Below the pieces are notes generated by a model that searched no databases, was not told where the DNA came from, and saw only the letters and a list, made by a program, of their open reading frames with translations. Made by a program: the position numbers and the translations under genes. Source: Metarhizium brunneum (lineage: Eukaryota > Ascomycota > Sordariomycetes > Hypocreales > Clavicipitaceae). From it: 64,000 bases of DNA. The stretch's first letter is position 1, and every line of letters starts with the position of its first letter. The stretch spans positions 2,232,001 through 2,296,000 of the forward strand of contig NC_089423.1 in NCBI RefSeq assembly GCF_013426205.1, written 5' to 3'. Below are positions 1-11,116 of this stretch, one piece after another.

Positions 1-1435
1 TGACTCGGTCTGCCGGTGCGGGAGTCGTTTGGCTAGTATCGGTCCTAGGTGATATTCTATCACTACTTCTGGGTGGTGGGGCAACAGGTTCCTTTCTCAC
101 TGTTGGACTGTTCAGGGGCGGAGGAACAAGATCGCGGTCTTGAGGTCGAGTGGGATCCATTGGCGGGCGTCGTCTTTCTGGCGGTGGCTTCCCCTCTGAT
201 TGCGGAGGTCCTTGAGGAGGAGGAGGTGTGGGAAGCGGTTCTTGAGGAGCTTCAGGAGGTTCTCGGGAGTCCCCAAAGCGCCCAAATGCCCCAGGACCAT
301 TCATACCATTTCGAGAACGAGGCGGTTGACTAGACGTATCTTCGCTTCTCGCGGTAGTGAATGAGTTGGCCACAGAATCCTGACTCCTGTTCGCTTGGTT
401 TGTCCATCTTGGACCCGGACGATCCCCCGGACGATCCCTTGAGATTGCCGATTCGAAGCTACCTGCAGGTGAATTGCCGCCGTTCAACGGCTGTCGCACA
501 GCCACAGGGCTCTTCTGGAACCGAGCGGGATCAGGCGCACTCGAAATCTGTGGTGGCACCAACGGCGAAGCTAAGGGCACAGGCGGAATACTTGGCGCTG
601 GAGAACCCGAAACTACGCTTTGCTGACTAGAAGTTTGCTCAAGCGGAGGAGGTCGTGATGCAGATGCAGCAGGTCGTCTTCCGGCGCCCAACACTTGGTC
701 AAGCTCTTTCTGATCAAAACCGGCCAGCTCGGGGGTCTTGCCGCCAGTATACTTTCCGTAAATTTTGATTAGGCTGGCAATGAAGAACTTCTTTTCTTTG
801 TCGGTCTGTGCCTCCCAGTAGTAGGGCTTGCCAAGAGTTACCAAAAAGCCAGTGTCGCCTCCCCATTCTCGATTGTTTGGCTTCACCTGGGGTCCAGTGA
901 AGGAGCCAATATGTGTCAGGTCATCAAGGTTCCACGTTTTGCCGATTGAAAAGGTTCCGTTGGCATTTTCTTTTGATTTGTGCATGCGAACCCGGCCCGA
1001 CTTGCGTACTGCCACGATGATGACTCTGGCTTTCTCGACTTCGGGGGTACGAGCCTGCGGTGGCGGGGGGGTCGACGGATGGGAGGAATATTCGATGGTG
1101 CGGATGTGGGTGATGTAGGTCTCGAGAACTAGTGTGTCCCTGAGGTTAGTTTACCATTATTTGATTTGACATATCAAAGCCTGAGGCTTTTGGGCTGTGA
1201 ATTGGATAGGCAGGGCTCGTGTGTGCCAGAAGCTCAGTCGTGGCATTGCCAAGCCCATACCCCAAACTCCTTGACGCCAGCGGCTTCAGGAACAGCATCG
1301 GGCCAAGCACTTACGGGAGCCATCAGTGTCCTTTTTGCTAAAGCAGCTTTCGATTATGCGGCGCTTTTCATCCTCGAATCGCTCCGCCCTCGAGGCGGCA
1401 GTAGCGCCAGGGCCGGCTCCATTCCCGCGGTCCAT
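1..1435 (-). CDS. SEC3: Exocyst complex subunit Sec3 (5' part, 3' end outside window)
   Basis: Exon 1 is 1315-1435 (ATG at 1435) and the intron is 1129-1314. Exon 2 runs from 1128 through the left edge without a stop, so the C-terminal exocyst repeats are missing. The start fits the usual fungal N-terminus (a basic SRAERFEDEKRR segment). The phase-1 junction yields DGSLLETYITHIR, which decides the acceptor. About residues 60-170 form the Sec3 N-terminal PIP2/Rho-binding PH-like domain (RKSGRVRMHKSKENANGTFS, then the WNLDDLTHIGSFTGPQ and YYWEAQTDKEKKFFIASLIK blocks). A long proline-rich, probably disordered linker follows. Known role of the family: a landmark subunit that tethers secretory vesicles at the plasma membrane of growing tips. 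Identity is secure from the N-terminal domain, but the remainder of the protein cannot be judged. Confidence 0.9.
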
Positions 1436-2191
1436 CTGTAAGCGCGTCGTCGAGCGGGATCATGAAGGGGAGTCGGCAACGGAGACAGGAGGCGAGAGCA
1501 TGGTCGTCGATCTGACGGAAACGCAGACGGGGGAGGGTGACGGAGATCAGCAGGGCTATGACGGAGACTCTGCCTGTGCTTGCGCGCTGCAGCTTCGAGA
1601 TGCAGCAACGGTTTAGACTATGACAGACAGGCGTGTTCGGCAGATTCGATATGGAGACGTCAAAGCCGTCGCCGAGGTTGAGGTTGGGATTGAGGTAGAA
1701 ATTGAGGTAGGACAAGTATCAGGAGGGCTGGCTGTCTGGGGCTGGAACTTGGTCAACTGGTGAGGTGGGCGGGACAGGGAGGGTGCAGCTCCGGGCTTGT
1801 GGTTGGTCCATCCACGCCCAGCATTCAATGTTGGTACTCTAGAAATGCTCGGTACGTCAACTCAAGTACTCAGGTACTCTGTACCTCCCAGTGCCGTCAT
1901 CTGATGACCCCTTCCGCCCAGCTCCAGAAAACAACATTGAACTTCAACTGGGATCTCCCTTGTCGCTTCATCCGTGAGGGGCCATCATCTCAACAGCCAT
2001 CCATCCCAGCCGCCATCACATCGGCCCATGGACGCTTAAAGCTACTTGACCGCAGAAGCGGTGATTTACATTGTCAACCCTCAGCCTGTGCGAAACTATG
2101 TGCCAGCACCATCAGCATCGTCACCGGCTTCAACTTCAAACGCCTCTGTATCAGGTGTGATGATGCAACGGTTCCAACGGTTCCGACCCCG
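1436..2191. other. Intergenic, upstream of SEC3
   Basis: No convincing gene. Open frames here have no family resemblance and mostly overlap each other on opposite strands. The stretch holds the SEC3 promoter and the 3' flank of the peptidase pseudogene. Short AGGTACTC-like repeats are visible around 1832-1885. Confidence 0.5.
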
Positions 2192-3351
2192 TCAAACCAG
2201 TCGTGCGCCGACGATTTCCTTCATTTTGTCCAAATCTATTGCCTCGGCGGCTCTACCCTTGACTCCCGCCATTGTCCCAGCCATACAAACTCTGTTGTAG
2301 ATTGCCTCCTCGATGGCATCCGCAGCTGCCCCGAACAGACAGTTGATTGAATCATTATCGCTCATCTGAATAGCTCTCGGAAACGGTTTATACTGGTCTA
2401 CGGCTGGCCCGCTCTGTCCCTGCATTGAGAACTCCTGGAACGCAATCTTGTTTGCGGTTGAACAGGCGAGGAAAATGTCCCTCCCGTAGGCGCCAACCTT
2501 GCCTAGCCCGACTGTCGCGCGTGTTGCAAGCCTCTGTAGCTGGATAGGGACCAGAGGCGCATCTGTTGCTATAATGATGATGCTGCCGTCTTTGCGAGGT
2601 TCCTTGGATCCATCACTACTATCCTTTAGAGACGCGATTTCCATTTCCGGTTCCTTGAGGATCCGGCCAAGTGGTATGCCGCCGACGTGGAGATTCTCGG
2701 GGCAGCCATAATTCATTGCACCAACACTCCCACGGTATACGTTGCCGGATTACCACCTATATCGTATCCATTGATCGTTCTGCTGCTTGATCCCGTGCCG
2801 CCCCTATACCGATGGCATAACATTGCCGTTCCACCTCCGGTGTTGCCCTCTGGCACTCGTTCTGCCGTCGCCTTGTTAACGCCTCGAATAATGTGCTCCG
2901 GCGTCACTGCAAACTTGCTTTGGTCATTGAAGTAGTCATCGAACGTTTCCGCGACGACGGGGAATATGAACATCTCGCCGGTCTTCTCATCGGTGAAGTT
3001 GCGATACGCATGCTCCATGATGCCACGGTATCCATCTCCTACCGACGTGGAATTCGTCAGGATAATGGGCGATGTGAGGAGACCAGTCTAATTGATCCAA
3101 TGCGTGCCTGTCATCTCGCCACAGTCATTGAAGCGAAACGTGCTGGCAAAGCTTGCATGCTCGTGCCAGTTCTTCCGAGGCAGGATTGTTGTAACCCTAT
3201 TGTTGACACTCTGATCATCTGTATGAATAGACTCTGTGTGAACAAGAACACCTTGCACGTCCGTGATGGAGTTGAGCGTCCCTGGTGGCCATTTCCTCAG
3301 TGAAAGTTGAGGAAGGGCATGTCTAATTCGAGCTCGAGCAGACGACGACAT
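2192..3351 (-). pseudogene. Broken S58 (DmpA/P1-type) aminopeptidase gene
   Basis: Three consecutive stretches read as one S58 peptidase of about 380 residues: 3351-3091, 3087-2716 and 2716-2192. The first ends in GEMTGTHWIN then TAG (3090-3088), and homology resumes at once with TGLLTSPIILTNSTSVG in the same frame. The second contains the GNTGGGTAM and GGTGSSSR motifs around the self-cleavage/nucleophile Ser region. It runs into TGA at 2715-2713, exactly where the third continues one frame over (GVLVQ then NYGCPENLHVGGIPLG). The C-terminus looks complete. Neither break has a GT..AG intron that would rescue it, because conserved sequence lies tight against both sides. Intact family members are Ntn-type aminopeptidases/esterases that self-cleave into two chains. 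With two independent lesions I call it a pseudogene, although sequencing error at each site cannot be excluded from one sequence. Confidence 0.8.
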
Positions 3352-3978
3352 GATGGACTGTCTGTCTGTTCAATGTTCTCTGTCCAAGTCAGATCAAGAG
3401 TGGGCAAGCATAGACAAAAAGCGTCGTGCCGAATTGGCACCTCAAACGCCGGAGACAAGGTGGTCAGTTAAATACACACGGTGACCGCCTCATAGGACAG
3501 CGAATTGCATGATGCTACCTGAAAGTGTGCCATGACGGTCGTTGACTTGTCTGACTGGTAAGCCGTTGGATTGCTGTGGTGTTCCAGACCAGCTCAACTA
3601 CTGTTGACGTGTAACTTGGTGCACACAGCACATCAATTGAGTTAGTACTACTTCGACGTGTACTCCGTACTCCGTACAAATGTGATGATTCCATCCACAT
3701 CCCCACGCAAGACACTGCAAATTATTGACCCCGGTTTTTCTGTTTCAACACCGGGTGAAACTCAAAAAAGCTTCCCCCACAGCCGGGTCGCGTGTCACTC
3801 ACCAGCTCACCAGCCTCAATCAATCAATACCCGAGGCTCAACCACTCCGCACCGGTGGATTCCCTCCACACCATCATCTCCATCTCACACCACCTTGGCT
3901 GTCTGCACCTGTCAATACTTCCCCAACCCAAGAGACTGGGAGCACCATTTACACATCAATCCCGGCACGAAAACCACC
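3352..3978. promoter_or_regulatory. Divergent intergenic region (peptidase pseudogene / HOT)
   Basis: A 627-bp region between divergent start codons. It carries two overlapping copies of TACTCCGTA (3661-3669 and 3668-3676). A C/A/T-rich tract (about 3820-3975) precedes the HOT start, as is common before fungal start codons. No other gene seen. Confidence 0.5.
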
Positions 3979-5681
3979 ATGGTCGCACCCGTCCGTGTGA
4001 TTCCTAACGTAAGCCATCCTCCTCCTCCAAACGCAGACAACGTGAACTCATGATGACTTACAAACATGTACATGGAATAGGCTGCGAAGCGGGCAACGAG
4101 CCTCCTTCGTACGATTCAATATACACACCCGCCTTCATGTCCCTGCCACTCCAACCCAGGTTATCACAAAGCCCCTCCGTCTATTGTGCCCCGTGCGAGG
4201 GAGGCAGGTCGTCGGCAATATGCTACCCCCACATCCGTCAACCAAGGGTTGAAGGAATATGCCTTTGAGATGGCGGCTTCATCCATCCGCTTTGGCCCGG
4301 GTGTAACCCAGGAAGTCGGCATGGATTTCAAAAACATGGGCGCGAAGAAGGTGTGTGTTGTCACGGATCCTACTGTGGACAAGTTGGACGCCATGAGGCA
4401 GGTGAGGGAGGGGTTGACAAGAGAGGGCATCAGCTTTGAGGTCTTCTCCAATGTGAGAATCGAGCCGAAAGACAGCTCGTAAGTCGGCAGTGTGACTGGT
4501 TGTGTGCTGTTGAGATATCATAATGCGAGGCTGACTCGGTGTACAGAATCAAGGAAGCTATCGAATGGGTTCGTCCGTACCAGCCAGACGCCTTCCTGGC
4601 CGTCGGCGGCGGGTCGGTCATGGATACGGCCAAGTTAATGAATCTGTACTTGAACTACCCCGACGCTGACTTTTTGGACTTTGTTAATGCTCCCCTCGGA
4701 AAGGGCCGACCTATCGACAAACCTCTTTGCCCGCTTATTGCTGTTCCTACCACTGCGGGGACTGGAAGTGAGACCACTGGCACAGCCATCTTTGACCTTG
4801 TGTCCAAGCGAGCCAAGACTGGTGTCGCTCACAGAAACTTGAAGCCTACGCTGGGAATATGTGACCCCATCAATACACGTACCATGCCTGCTGCTGTCAA
4901 GGCCAGCTCCGGACTGGACGTGCTCTGCCACTCTTTGGAGTCTTGGACGGCCATTCCTTACAATGAGCGCACCCCCCGTCCACCAAACCCAATTATGAGA
5001 CCGGCTTATCAGGGTGCCAATCCCATATCGGATGTCTTCTCCTTCCATGCTCTTCGCCGCACGGTCAAGTACCTGCCTCGAGCTGTCAAGGATCCCGATG
5101 ACTTTGAGGCGCAGAGCGAGATGCTCCTTGCGGCCACTCTTGCTGGCGTCGGCTTTGGAAACGCGGGCGTTCACTTGTGTCACGGTACGTCAAACCGACC
5201 CCATTGTCACGCTGCAATAGTAGCAGGGGCTTTAGACTGATATTTTTACCTAGGCATGTCTTATCCCATCTCTGGACAGAACCCTGGATATAAACACGCC
5301 GGCTACGACGTGCCGGCACCCTTGATTCCCCACGGCGTCTCCGTCGCTGTTTCTGCTCCCGCTGTCTTCCGATTCACTGCTGCTTCAAATCCCCAGAGAC
5401 ATCTCGAAGCTGCTGAGGCTTTTGGCGTTGACACATCTAATGTGAAGCTGGAAAGTGCTGGTGAGGTGTTGGCAGAGGCATTGACCAAGTTCCTTGCAGA
5501 CCTAGGTGACCAGCCCGCAGGTCTCAAAGAGCTTGGCTTTGGCAGCCAGCACATTGACGCCCTTGTCGAAGGCACCATTCCGCAGGCTCGCGTACTCATG
5601 TTGGCTCCAGGATTAGATAAGGAACTGCAAACTGAGAAGGAACAGCTCCGCAGACTCTTCGAAGACGCCATGAATCACTAA
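3979..5681 (+). CDS. Hydroxyacid-oxoacid transhydrogenase (iron-dependent alcohol dehydrogenase family, mitochondrial)
   Basis: Exons 3979-4008, 4081-4478, 4547-5184 and 5254-5681 give 497 aa. The ATG sits in a good context (ACCACCATGG), and all junction phases agree. Exon 2 opens with a basic, Ser-rich presequence (AAKRATSLLRTIQYTHP) expected of a matrix protein. Then comes the conserved YAFEMAASSIRFGPG, the nucleotide-binding GGGSVMDTAK around residue 165, and TTAGTGSETT. His residues in GLDVLCHSLE and in the exon-4 segment (KHAGYDVP, LIPHGVSVAV) fit the metal site of group III Fe-ADHs. By family knowledge (human ADHFE1/HOT) it couples oxidation of 4-hydroxybutyrate to reduction of 2-oxoglutarate. 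It faces the dynactin p27 gene tail to tail, 84 bp apart. Substrate assignment is inferred from family only. Confidence 0.88.
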
Positions 5682-5765
5682 GCCTCCGCGCATATATGTA
5701 ATCTAGCGTATTGATGGTACAAATTGGATGTGGTAAATATCGCATGTCGAGGTTTGCTCGTTGCA

Positions 5766-6350
5766 TCACTTGAACTTGTCCGGGTTGCTGGGTATCATTT
5801 TCTTTAGAACAGCAATTTGCTTAACCAGTCCAAGTTTCCGCATGTCCGTGACACCGCGGCTATCCAATCGGCGTAAGCCATCTGAGTAAACCACGGTGTA
5901 ATCAGGCAGATGTTCACCCGGAGGGATAACCGACTTTTGGGAGATTGTGCAGTGTCTTCCGATTTTGGCGCCGCTGCCAATCTTGCACCCGACTTGCAAG
6001 GTAGTCCCCTCGCCAATTTCGGTATCGCCTGCCTCAATGACTGTTCCAACCTCAACGACAACGTAGTCTCCCAGTGCAACGCCTCCTGGCTTGGCGGTAT
6101 CTAAATCGGCAGGACGCGCTCCGATGTAAGCTCGTTCGTGGATGATACACCGTCGTCCTATGAGTATGCTGCCGAGATTGGATTCGAACCGTGACCGAGG
6201 ATGAACTACAGTTTCTGACTGCATCGTAATGGAATGTGTGCCTTGTAGAATAGCATTCTCGGAGATGGTGAGCGACGACGAGAAATTAACGGGTGGCTTT
6301 GGACCACTGCGGTCAATGGCCGGGAGAATTGAGTGTCTCTTGCTCGACAT
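5766..6350 (-). CDS. Dynactin subunit p27 (DCTN6-type, left-handed beta-helix)
   Basis: A single 194-aa exon. The protein opens with a short polar segment, then hexapeptide-repeat strands (ISENAILQG, GSILIGRRCIIHERAYIGA, VVVEVGTVIEAGDTEIGEG, QVGCKIGSGAKIGRHCTIS) that build a left-handed parallel beta-helix. It ends in a helical tail (RKLGLVKQIAVLKKMIP). Length and order match fungal dynactin p27, which pairs with p25 at the pointed end of the dynactin Arp filament and helps load endosomal cargo on dynein. It is not p25, whose N-terminus differs. The start codon lies 490 bp from the divergent complex I gene. Good confidence in the family; the p27 rather than p25 call rests on the N-terminal block. 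Confidence 0.82.
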   Translation of the reverse strand: MSSKRHSILPAIDRSGPKPPVNFSSSLTISENAILQGTHSITMQSETVVHPRSRFESNLGSILIGRRCIIHERAYIGARPADLDTAKPGGVALGDYVVVEVGTVIEAGDTEIGEGTTLQVGCKIGSGAKIGRHCTISQKSVIPPGEHLPDYTVVYSDGLRRLDSRGVTDMRKLGLVKQIAVLKKMIPSNPDKFK

Positions 6351-6839
6351 GGTAAGCTAATGATGAAATGAGCAACCTGGAAAATTTATGGCCCTATGCC
6401 TTTAGCAATGGTTGCCGCAAGGCTCATAATTCTTGAGGAAGGGCCCAAAATCTCGCCCTTGGTATGCACGCAAACTGTCCGGTACGATGGCGTTTCGGGA
6501 CAAGGTTGCATAGAGCTCCACGATTGGAGACCAACTTCTTTGCCACTCAATATTAGCTCGCATCGGTTGGGAAGGAGAAACGGGGACACTGTGGGGCCTT
6601 CTATGACCAGATGCTGTGATGGAGAGTACTTTGCGTCCGTCTTTATCTAGGAGGTACATTACGTAGCGGCTAACAATGCGGGCGGTATAACCCACACCTA
6701 GCATTGGCCAACCAGATTGCCCGCAATTCTGACGCTGACATTGGACAAATCTCGCCGCCAAGTACCGCACAGCATCTTCACGACACATCCACGACCTCAT
6801 CACCACCCCCAACCCGCCGCCCAACCGGACAACGACATA
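6351..6839. promoter_or_regulatory. Divergent promoter region, dynactin p27 / complex I 51 kDa
   Basis: 489 bp between two start codons, presumably holding both promoters. A long antisense frame (6402-7064) overlaps the complex I exon but has no family signal and is treated as chance. No repeats seen. Confidence 0.45.
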
Positions 6840-8459
6840 ATGCTGTCCTCGAGAGCGGCGCCAAGCAAGGCCGTGAGTCTCTCGCGGAACGCCGCGAGGG
6901 GCCTCGCCACAGTGCAGGATGGAACCCCCAAGCGCACGTACGGAGGTCTCAAGGACCAAGATCGTATTTTCCAGAATCTCTACGGCCGATTCCCGCCGGA
7001 CCTCAAGAGCGCGAAAAAGATGGGCGACTGGCATAAAACGAAGGAAATTATACTCAAGGGCCACGACTGGATCATCAACGAGGTCAAGGCCTCTGGCCTA
7101 CGAGGCCGCGGTGGTGCCGGCTTCCCGTCTGGTCTCAAGTGGGTATGTTTCTCTTGTCAACTTTGCCCCAGGGACACTGTGAGACGCCTGAATTCTAACC
7201 CGATTGCCTCTTTCTTTTCAAAATATATAGTCTTTTATGAACTCCAAGGATTGGGACAAGGACACCAAACCCCGATACCTGGTTGTCAACGCTGATGAGG
7301 GTGAACCCGGAACCTGCAAGGACCGCGAAATCATGCGAAAGGACCCCCACAAACTTGTCGAAGGCTGCCTTGTCGCCGGCCGAGCCATGAACGCGACCGC
7401 TGCCTACATTTATATTCGAGGTGAATTCGTCTACGAAGCTGCCGTCTTGCAGAACGCCATCAATGAGGCCTACAAAGACGGGTTGATCGGAAAGAATGCC
7501 TGCGGCTCCGGCTACGACTTTGACGTATTCATCCACCGTGGTGGCGGTGCCTACGTTTGCGGCGAGGAGACATCCTTGATTGAGTCCCTCGAGGGCAAGC
7601 CTGGCAAACCTCGCCTCAAGCCCCCGTTCCCTGCCGCCGTCGGTCTGTTCGGATGTCCATCAACCGTCGCCAACGTCGAGACTGTTGCCGTTGCCCCTAC
7701 CATTTGTCGCCGTGGAGGAAGCTGGTTTGCTGGCTTCGGTCGTGAGCGCAACCAAGGCACCAAATTGTACTGTATCTCTGGCCACGTCAACAACCCTTGC
7801 ACAGTTGAAGAAGAGATGTCCATTCCCCTGCGTGAACTCATTGACAAGCACTGCGGTGGTGTCCGTGGTGGCTGGGACAACCTCTTGGCTATTATCCCTG
7901 GTGGTTCATCGACGCCCATTTTGCCCAAGAACATCTGCGACGACCAGCTCATGGACTTTGATGCTCTCAAGGATAGCCAGTCTGGTCTTGGAACTGCTGC
8001 TGTCATCGTCATGGACAAGAGCACCGACGTTGTCCGTGCCATTTCCCGACTTAGCCACTTCTACCGACACGAGAGCTGCGGCCAGTGCACTCCCTGCCGC
8101 GAGGGCAGCAAATGGACTGAGCAGATCATGTCTCGTTTCGAGCGTGGTCAGGGACGGGAGCGGGAAATCGATATGCTTCAGGAGTTGACGAAGCAGGTTG
8201 AGGGCCACACCATTTGCGGTAAGCACAAACACTCTTATTCCGAACCAGTACGAAAGCCAATTGCGAGACTGACTTGAAATAACGCATAGCTTTGGGAGAG
8301 GCTTTCGCCTGGCCAATCCAGGGTCTTATCCGCCACTTCCGACCCGAGCTGGAGGCTAGAATGCAGAAGTTTGCTCAGGAGAACGGCGGTGCAGCTCTGG
8401 CTGGTGGATGGGAGGCCAACACGAGGTCACAAGGCAAGCTTGTTTCCCCTGGCCAGTAA
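6840..8459 (+). CDS. nuo-51: NADH:ubiquinone oxidoreductase 51 kDa subunit (complex I, NDUFV1/NuoF)
   Basis: Exons 6840-7142, 7231-8218 and 8290-8459 encode 486 aa. The first 25 or so residues are basic and Ser/Ala-rich ([20 protein letters not shown]), a mitochondrial presequence. Diagnostic motifs follow in order: [13 protein letters not shown] (NADH site), [16 protein letters not shown] and [17 protein letters not shown] (FMN site), and [11 protein letters not shown] with the later HTICG cysteine, together ligating the N3 4Fe-4S cluster. The second intron falls inside the [14 protein letters not shown] block, which fixes the last exon. The subunit is where NADH enters complex I in the matrix arm. 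All family hallmarks are present and nothing looks broken. Confidence 0.96.
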
Positions 8460-9170
8460 TTATAAAGCGTACTTTGTCCATCTAGACTAGACGGAGGGGA
8501 CGGCTGTGGATGGAGGAAGAGAAGAGAGTTGGATGCTTCGGAGCGCCGCAAGAATTTATGGTTGGGAGCCCCATACCTACATCCGGCATGCACTGCAAAA
8601 CGTAGCAGATGTCGCTGGAGTTGTATTTACTATGTTCTAAATGCTACTGTATCGTTGATGTTTATCAATCACGTCTCATCCTGTTGAACGATTCTTGGGT
8701 GATGGTTAGTGTGCTCCGATACGCCGACAACATCGGACAATCGGACCTCGCGCTTCCCGGTCCAAAGTCCCGATCGCCGTGCGCTTATTTGTCGTTTCAC
8801 GTTCTGAAGCGGCGGCATCATTACGAGGTTACACGGCCGATGTTTGCCAATGCCAAACAGGAAAGGCTTCCGTAGCCTCTCCATTGTGGCGACCAGTGAC
8901 GGATCATCCCGATGACCGGAAGGGACGGAGGATGTCTCTACCGCGTGTGTTGGAAAGTTGTGCCGATAGATAATATGCACATCTTTGACGTCAAGATTTC
9001 TTCTTTGGGGTTCTTGGGGCTTTTTTGGCCGACGTTGACTACCTGCCCAAGTAGGTACTTGGCATATATATATGCATATCCGCCGACTCTTCAACTGGTC
9101 ATGTTGAATCGACTTTGTGCAACAACACCTCATCCTTCAGACACTCGGGGATAGCCACCACTCCTACGCC
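8460..9170. promoter_or_regulatory. Upstream region of the carboxylesterase gene
   Basis: A 711-bp intergenic stretch. A TATA-like run lies at about 9064-9077 (catatatatatgcat). An ATG at 9101 opens a 17-codon frame that stops before the esterase start and is out of frame with it, so a small upstream ORF is possible if transcription begins at the TATA run. No other gene is supported. Confidence 0.45.
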
Positions 9171-10502
9171 ATGGCAGACGCATCGAAAATCACACTCCAA
9201 CTGGCAAACGGCAAAATTACCGTCTTGAAAAATGACAACATCCTCGTAGCGCGCGGCATTCCCTACGCGCAAGCCGAGCGTTTCCAACCGCCTCAGCCGA
9301 TGGCAGATTGGTCCTCGGTCAAGGACTTCACCCAACCGGGTCCTATATGCCCGCAACTAAAATCCCGTCTGGACGCACTCAACGGCCCCATTGCCCAAGG
9401 CCGAGCCATGTCGGAAGACTGTCTTCGCGTCAGCGTATTCGCGCCGGCGTCGAACCCATCGCCGTCTCTGCCGGTAATGGTATTCATCCACGGAGGAGGG
9501 TATTCCTCTGGCGCAGGAGATCTCGACTGCTACTCCGGCGCGGGACTCGCAAAGAAGGGCGTTGTGGTGGTGAACATCACGTATCGCCTGGGGATATTGG
9601 GTTACCAACCCATCGGCGGGAGAGCGCCCGCCAACCTGGGGCTGATGGATCAGATAGCCGCCTTGAAATGGGTTCAGGGGAATATCGAATCCTTCGGAGG
9701 CGACCCAAAGAGGGTCTGTGTATTCGGAGAGTCAGCCGGCGCGGATTCTATATACTGTCTGATGGGGGCGAATGGGGCAGAGGGGCTGTTCCAAAGGGCC
9801 GTCATGCAGAGTACGCCTTTGGGGGCGCGATTATCGGATCGGCGAGAGATGCTGGATGCTTTGGAGAGTCTGGCTTCAGAGCTGGTGCCCGGGGATCCCG
9901 GGGCTGCCTCTGTGGAGGAATTGCTGACGATCCAGGGCCAGCTGGCGATGAAGGGGTTGTCGTTTGCTACGGCTGGCTTGTCGTTTGGCCCCATAATGAA
10001 TCATGATCCGCTGCCAGATGCAGAGACATTTGACAAGCGGCTGGACGAAGCGATTCGACGTGTACCCATCTTCATAGGGTATACCAAAGACGAAGGAACT
10101 GCGTTTGTACCGCTCTTCAACAACATGGACCCCTTGGTACGGCCGGCAGAGATGGAATCGTCACCCGCCGAGTATATCGGCAAAGCTTGGTTTAAAACTG
10201 AGTCCAACGAGCTATATCAAAAGATCAAAGGTGCCCAGCCAGTGGAGCAGCCCTGGTTTTACGAGTTCAACATTACGCCTGACCAGAGCCCTTGGGGAGC
10301 AGCGCACACAGTGGATATGCCGTTCTTGCTGGGGACTTGGGCCAGCTGGAAAGACGCGCCGATGATGAAGGGCAATGGCGTGCACGAGGTCGTGGAGAGA
10401 GTTGGGGATGAAGTGAAGAGTTTGTGGGTTGCGTTTGCGAGGGGGGATGATGTTGGGAGGAGGGAATTTGTTATTGATGAGGGCTTTGCTTTGAAGATGT
10501 GA
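9171..10502 (+). CDS. Type-B carboxylesterase, intracellular
   Basis: One exon, 443 aa from the ATG at 9171. The frame is open a little further upstream but without another ATG. The alpha/beta-hydrolase features of the carboxylesterase/cholinesterase family are in order: GIPYAQAERFQPP near the N-terminus, EDCLRVSVFAP, the oxyanion loop VFIHGGGYSSGAG, the nucleophile FGESAGADS, the acid in GYTKDEGTAF, and the His in WGAAHTVDMPF. There is no signal peptide, unlike many secreted fungal members, so it probably acts inside the cell. It is somewhat shorter than the usual 500-550 aa. The substrate is unknown, and such enzymes may detoxify esters or serve secondary metabolism. It ends 614 bp from the convergent ade2. 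Confidence 0.85.
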   Translation: MADASKITLQLANGKITVLKNDNILVARGIPYAQAERFQPPQPMADWSSVKDFTQPGPICPQLKSRLDALNGPIAQGRAMSEDCLRVSVFAPASNPSPSLPVMVFIHGGGYSSGAGDLDCYSGAGLAKKGVVVVNITYRLGILGYQPIGGRAPANLGLMDQIAALKWVQGNIESFGGDPKRVCVFGESAGADSIYCLMGANGAEGLFQRAVMQSTPLGARLSDRREMLDALESLASELVPGDPGAASVEELLTIQGQLAMKGLSFATAGLSFGPIMNHDPLPDAETFDKRLDEAIRRVPIFIGYTKDEGTAFVPLFNNMDPLVRPAEMESSPAEYIGKAWFKTESNELYQKIKGAQPVEQPWFYEFNITPDQSPWGAAHTVDMPFLLGTWASWKDAPMMKGNGVHEVVERVGDEVKSLWVAFARGDDVGRREFVIDEGFALKM

Positions 10503-11116
10503 GAAATTCGCTCTGAGGGGTTGATGTGCCAAACTGATAAAGGTCCTGATGTATGCGGCTGGTGTATCATTCTGTCTACCTACCCCGATAAGTATGCCTG
10601 TTCTATTCTGGAGCTACATGTTTGAATTTCAGTCCAGGATTGATATAACTCGCTTTTTCGGGTGAGGCCACGTAGTCTTGTAGTGACGCCATTACCGTCA
10701 TGCAATAGGAATGGATAGTCGGTTACCCCGTAGTGTAGGCACCATCGTCTAGGTCACGGTTGAAATGTCAAATTCAGCCTTCAAAGGTTGACTTTCTGAT
10801 TCAAGGTGTGGCCTGTTCTGTGAATCCAACATCGGCTGTAGGTACGAACGACACAGAACTTGAATTGCCCGTCGCGAGTTGAGTTGACCGCATGTGGAAA
10901 GTCGCGCAATACGACAAAACTGCTTGCCTCGAGGCCTGCCACGGGATTCAAGTCCGGCAGCCGAGTTCATCCATTCGTAGTGGCTTCTCATCTTCGAGCC
11001 CTGAGGTGCAAAGCATGGCGTTGACATATCTTTTGCGTCGAATGAAGGACGGGAATATCTTTGTCGAGGACTGTGTGCTTCCAAATGCAAACATATTCGC
11101 CACATATGTACAATCC
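10503..11116. other. Convergent intergenic region, carboxylesterase / ade2
   Basis: 614 bp between two 3' ends. I see no gene, repeat or RNA that I can support here. Confidence 0.4.

Noticed and set aside
1760..2350. 196-codon plus frame
   Set aside because: Overlaps the 3' end of the S58 pseudogene on the other strand, and its composition is not protein-like.
4635..5183. 182-codon minus-strand frame
   Set aside because: Fully antisense to exon 3 of the hydroxyacid-oxoacid transhydrogenase; composition is that of a mirror frame.
6402..7064. 220-codon minus-strand frame
   Set aside because: It lies antisense to the complex I 51 kDa exon and promoter and has no family resemblance; chance frame.
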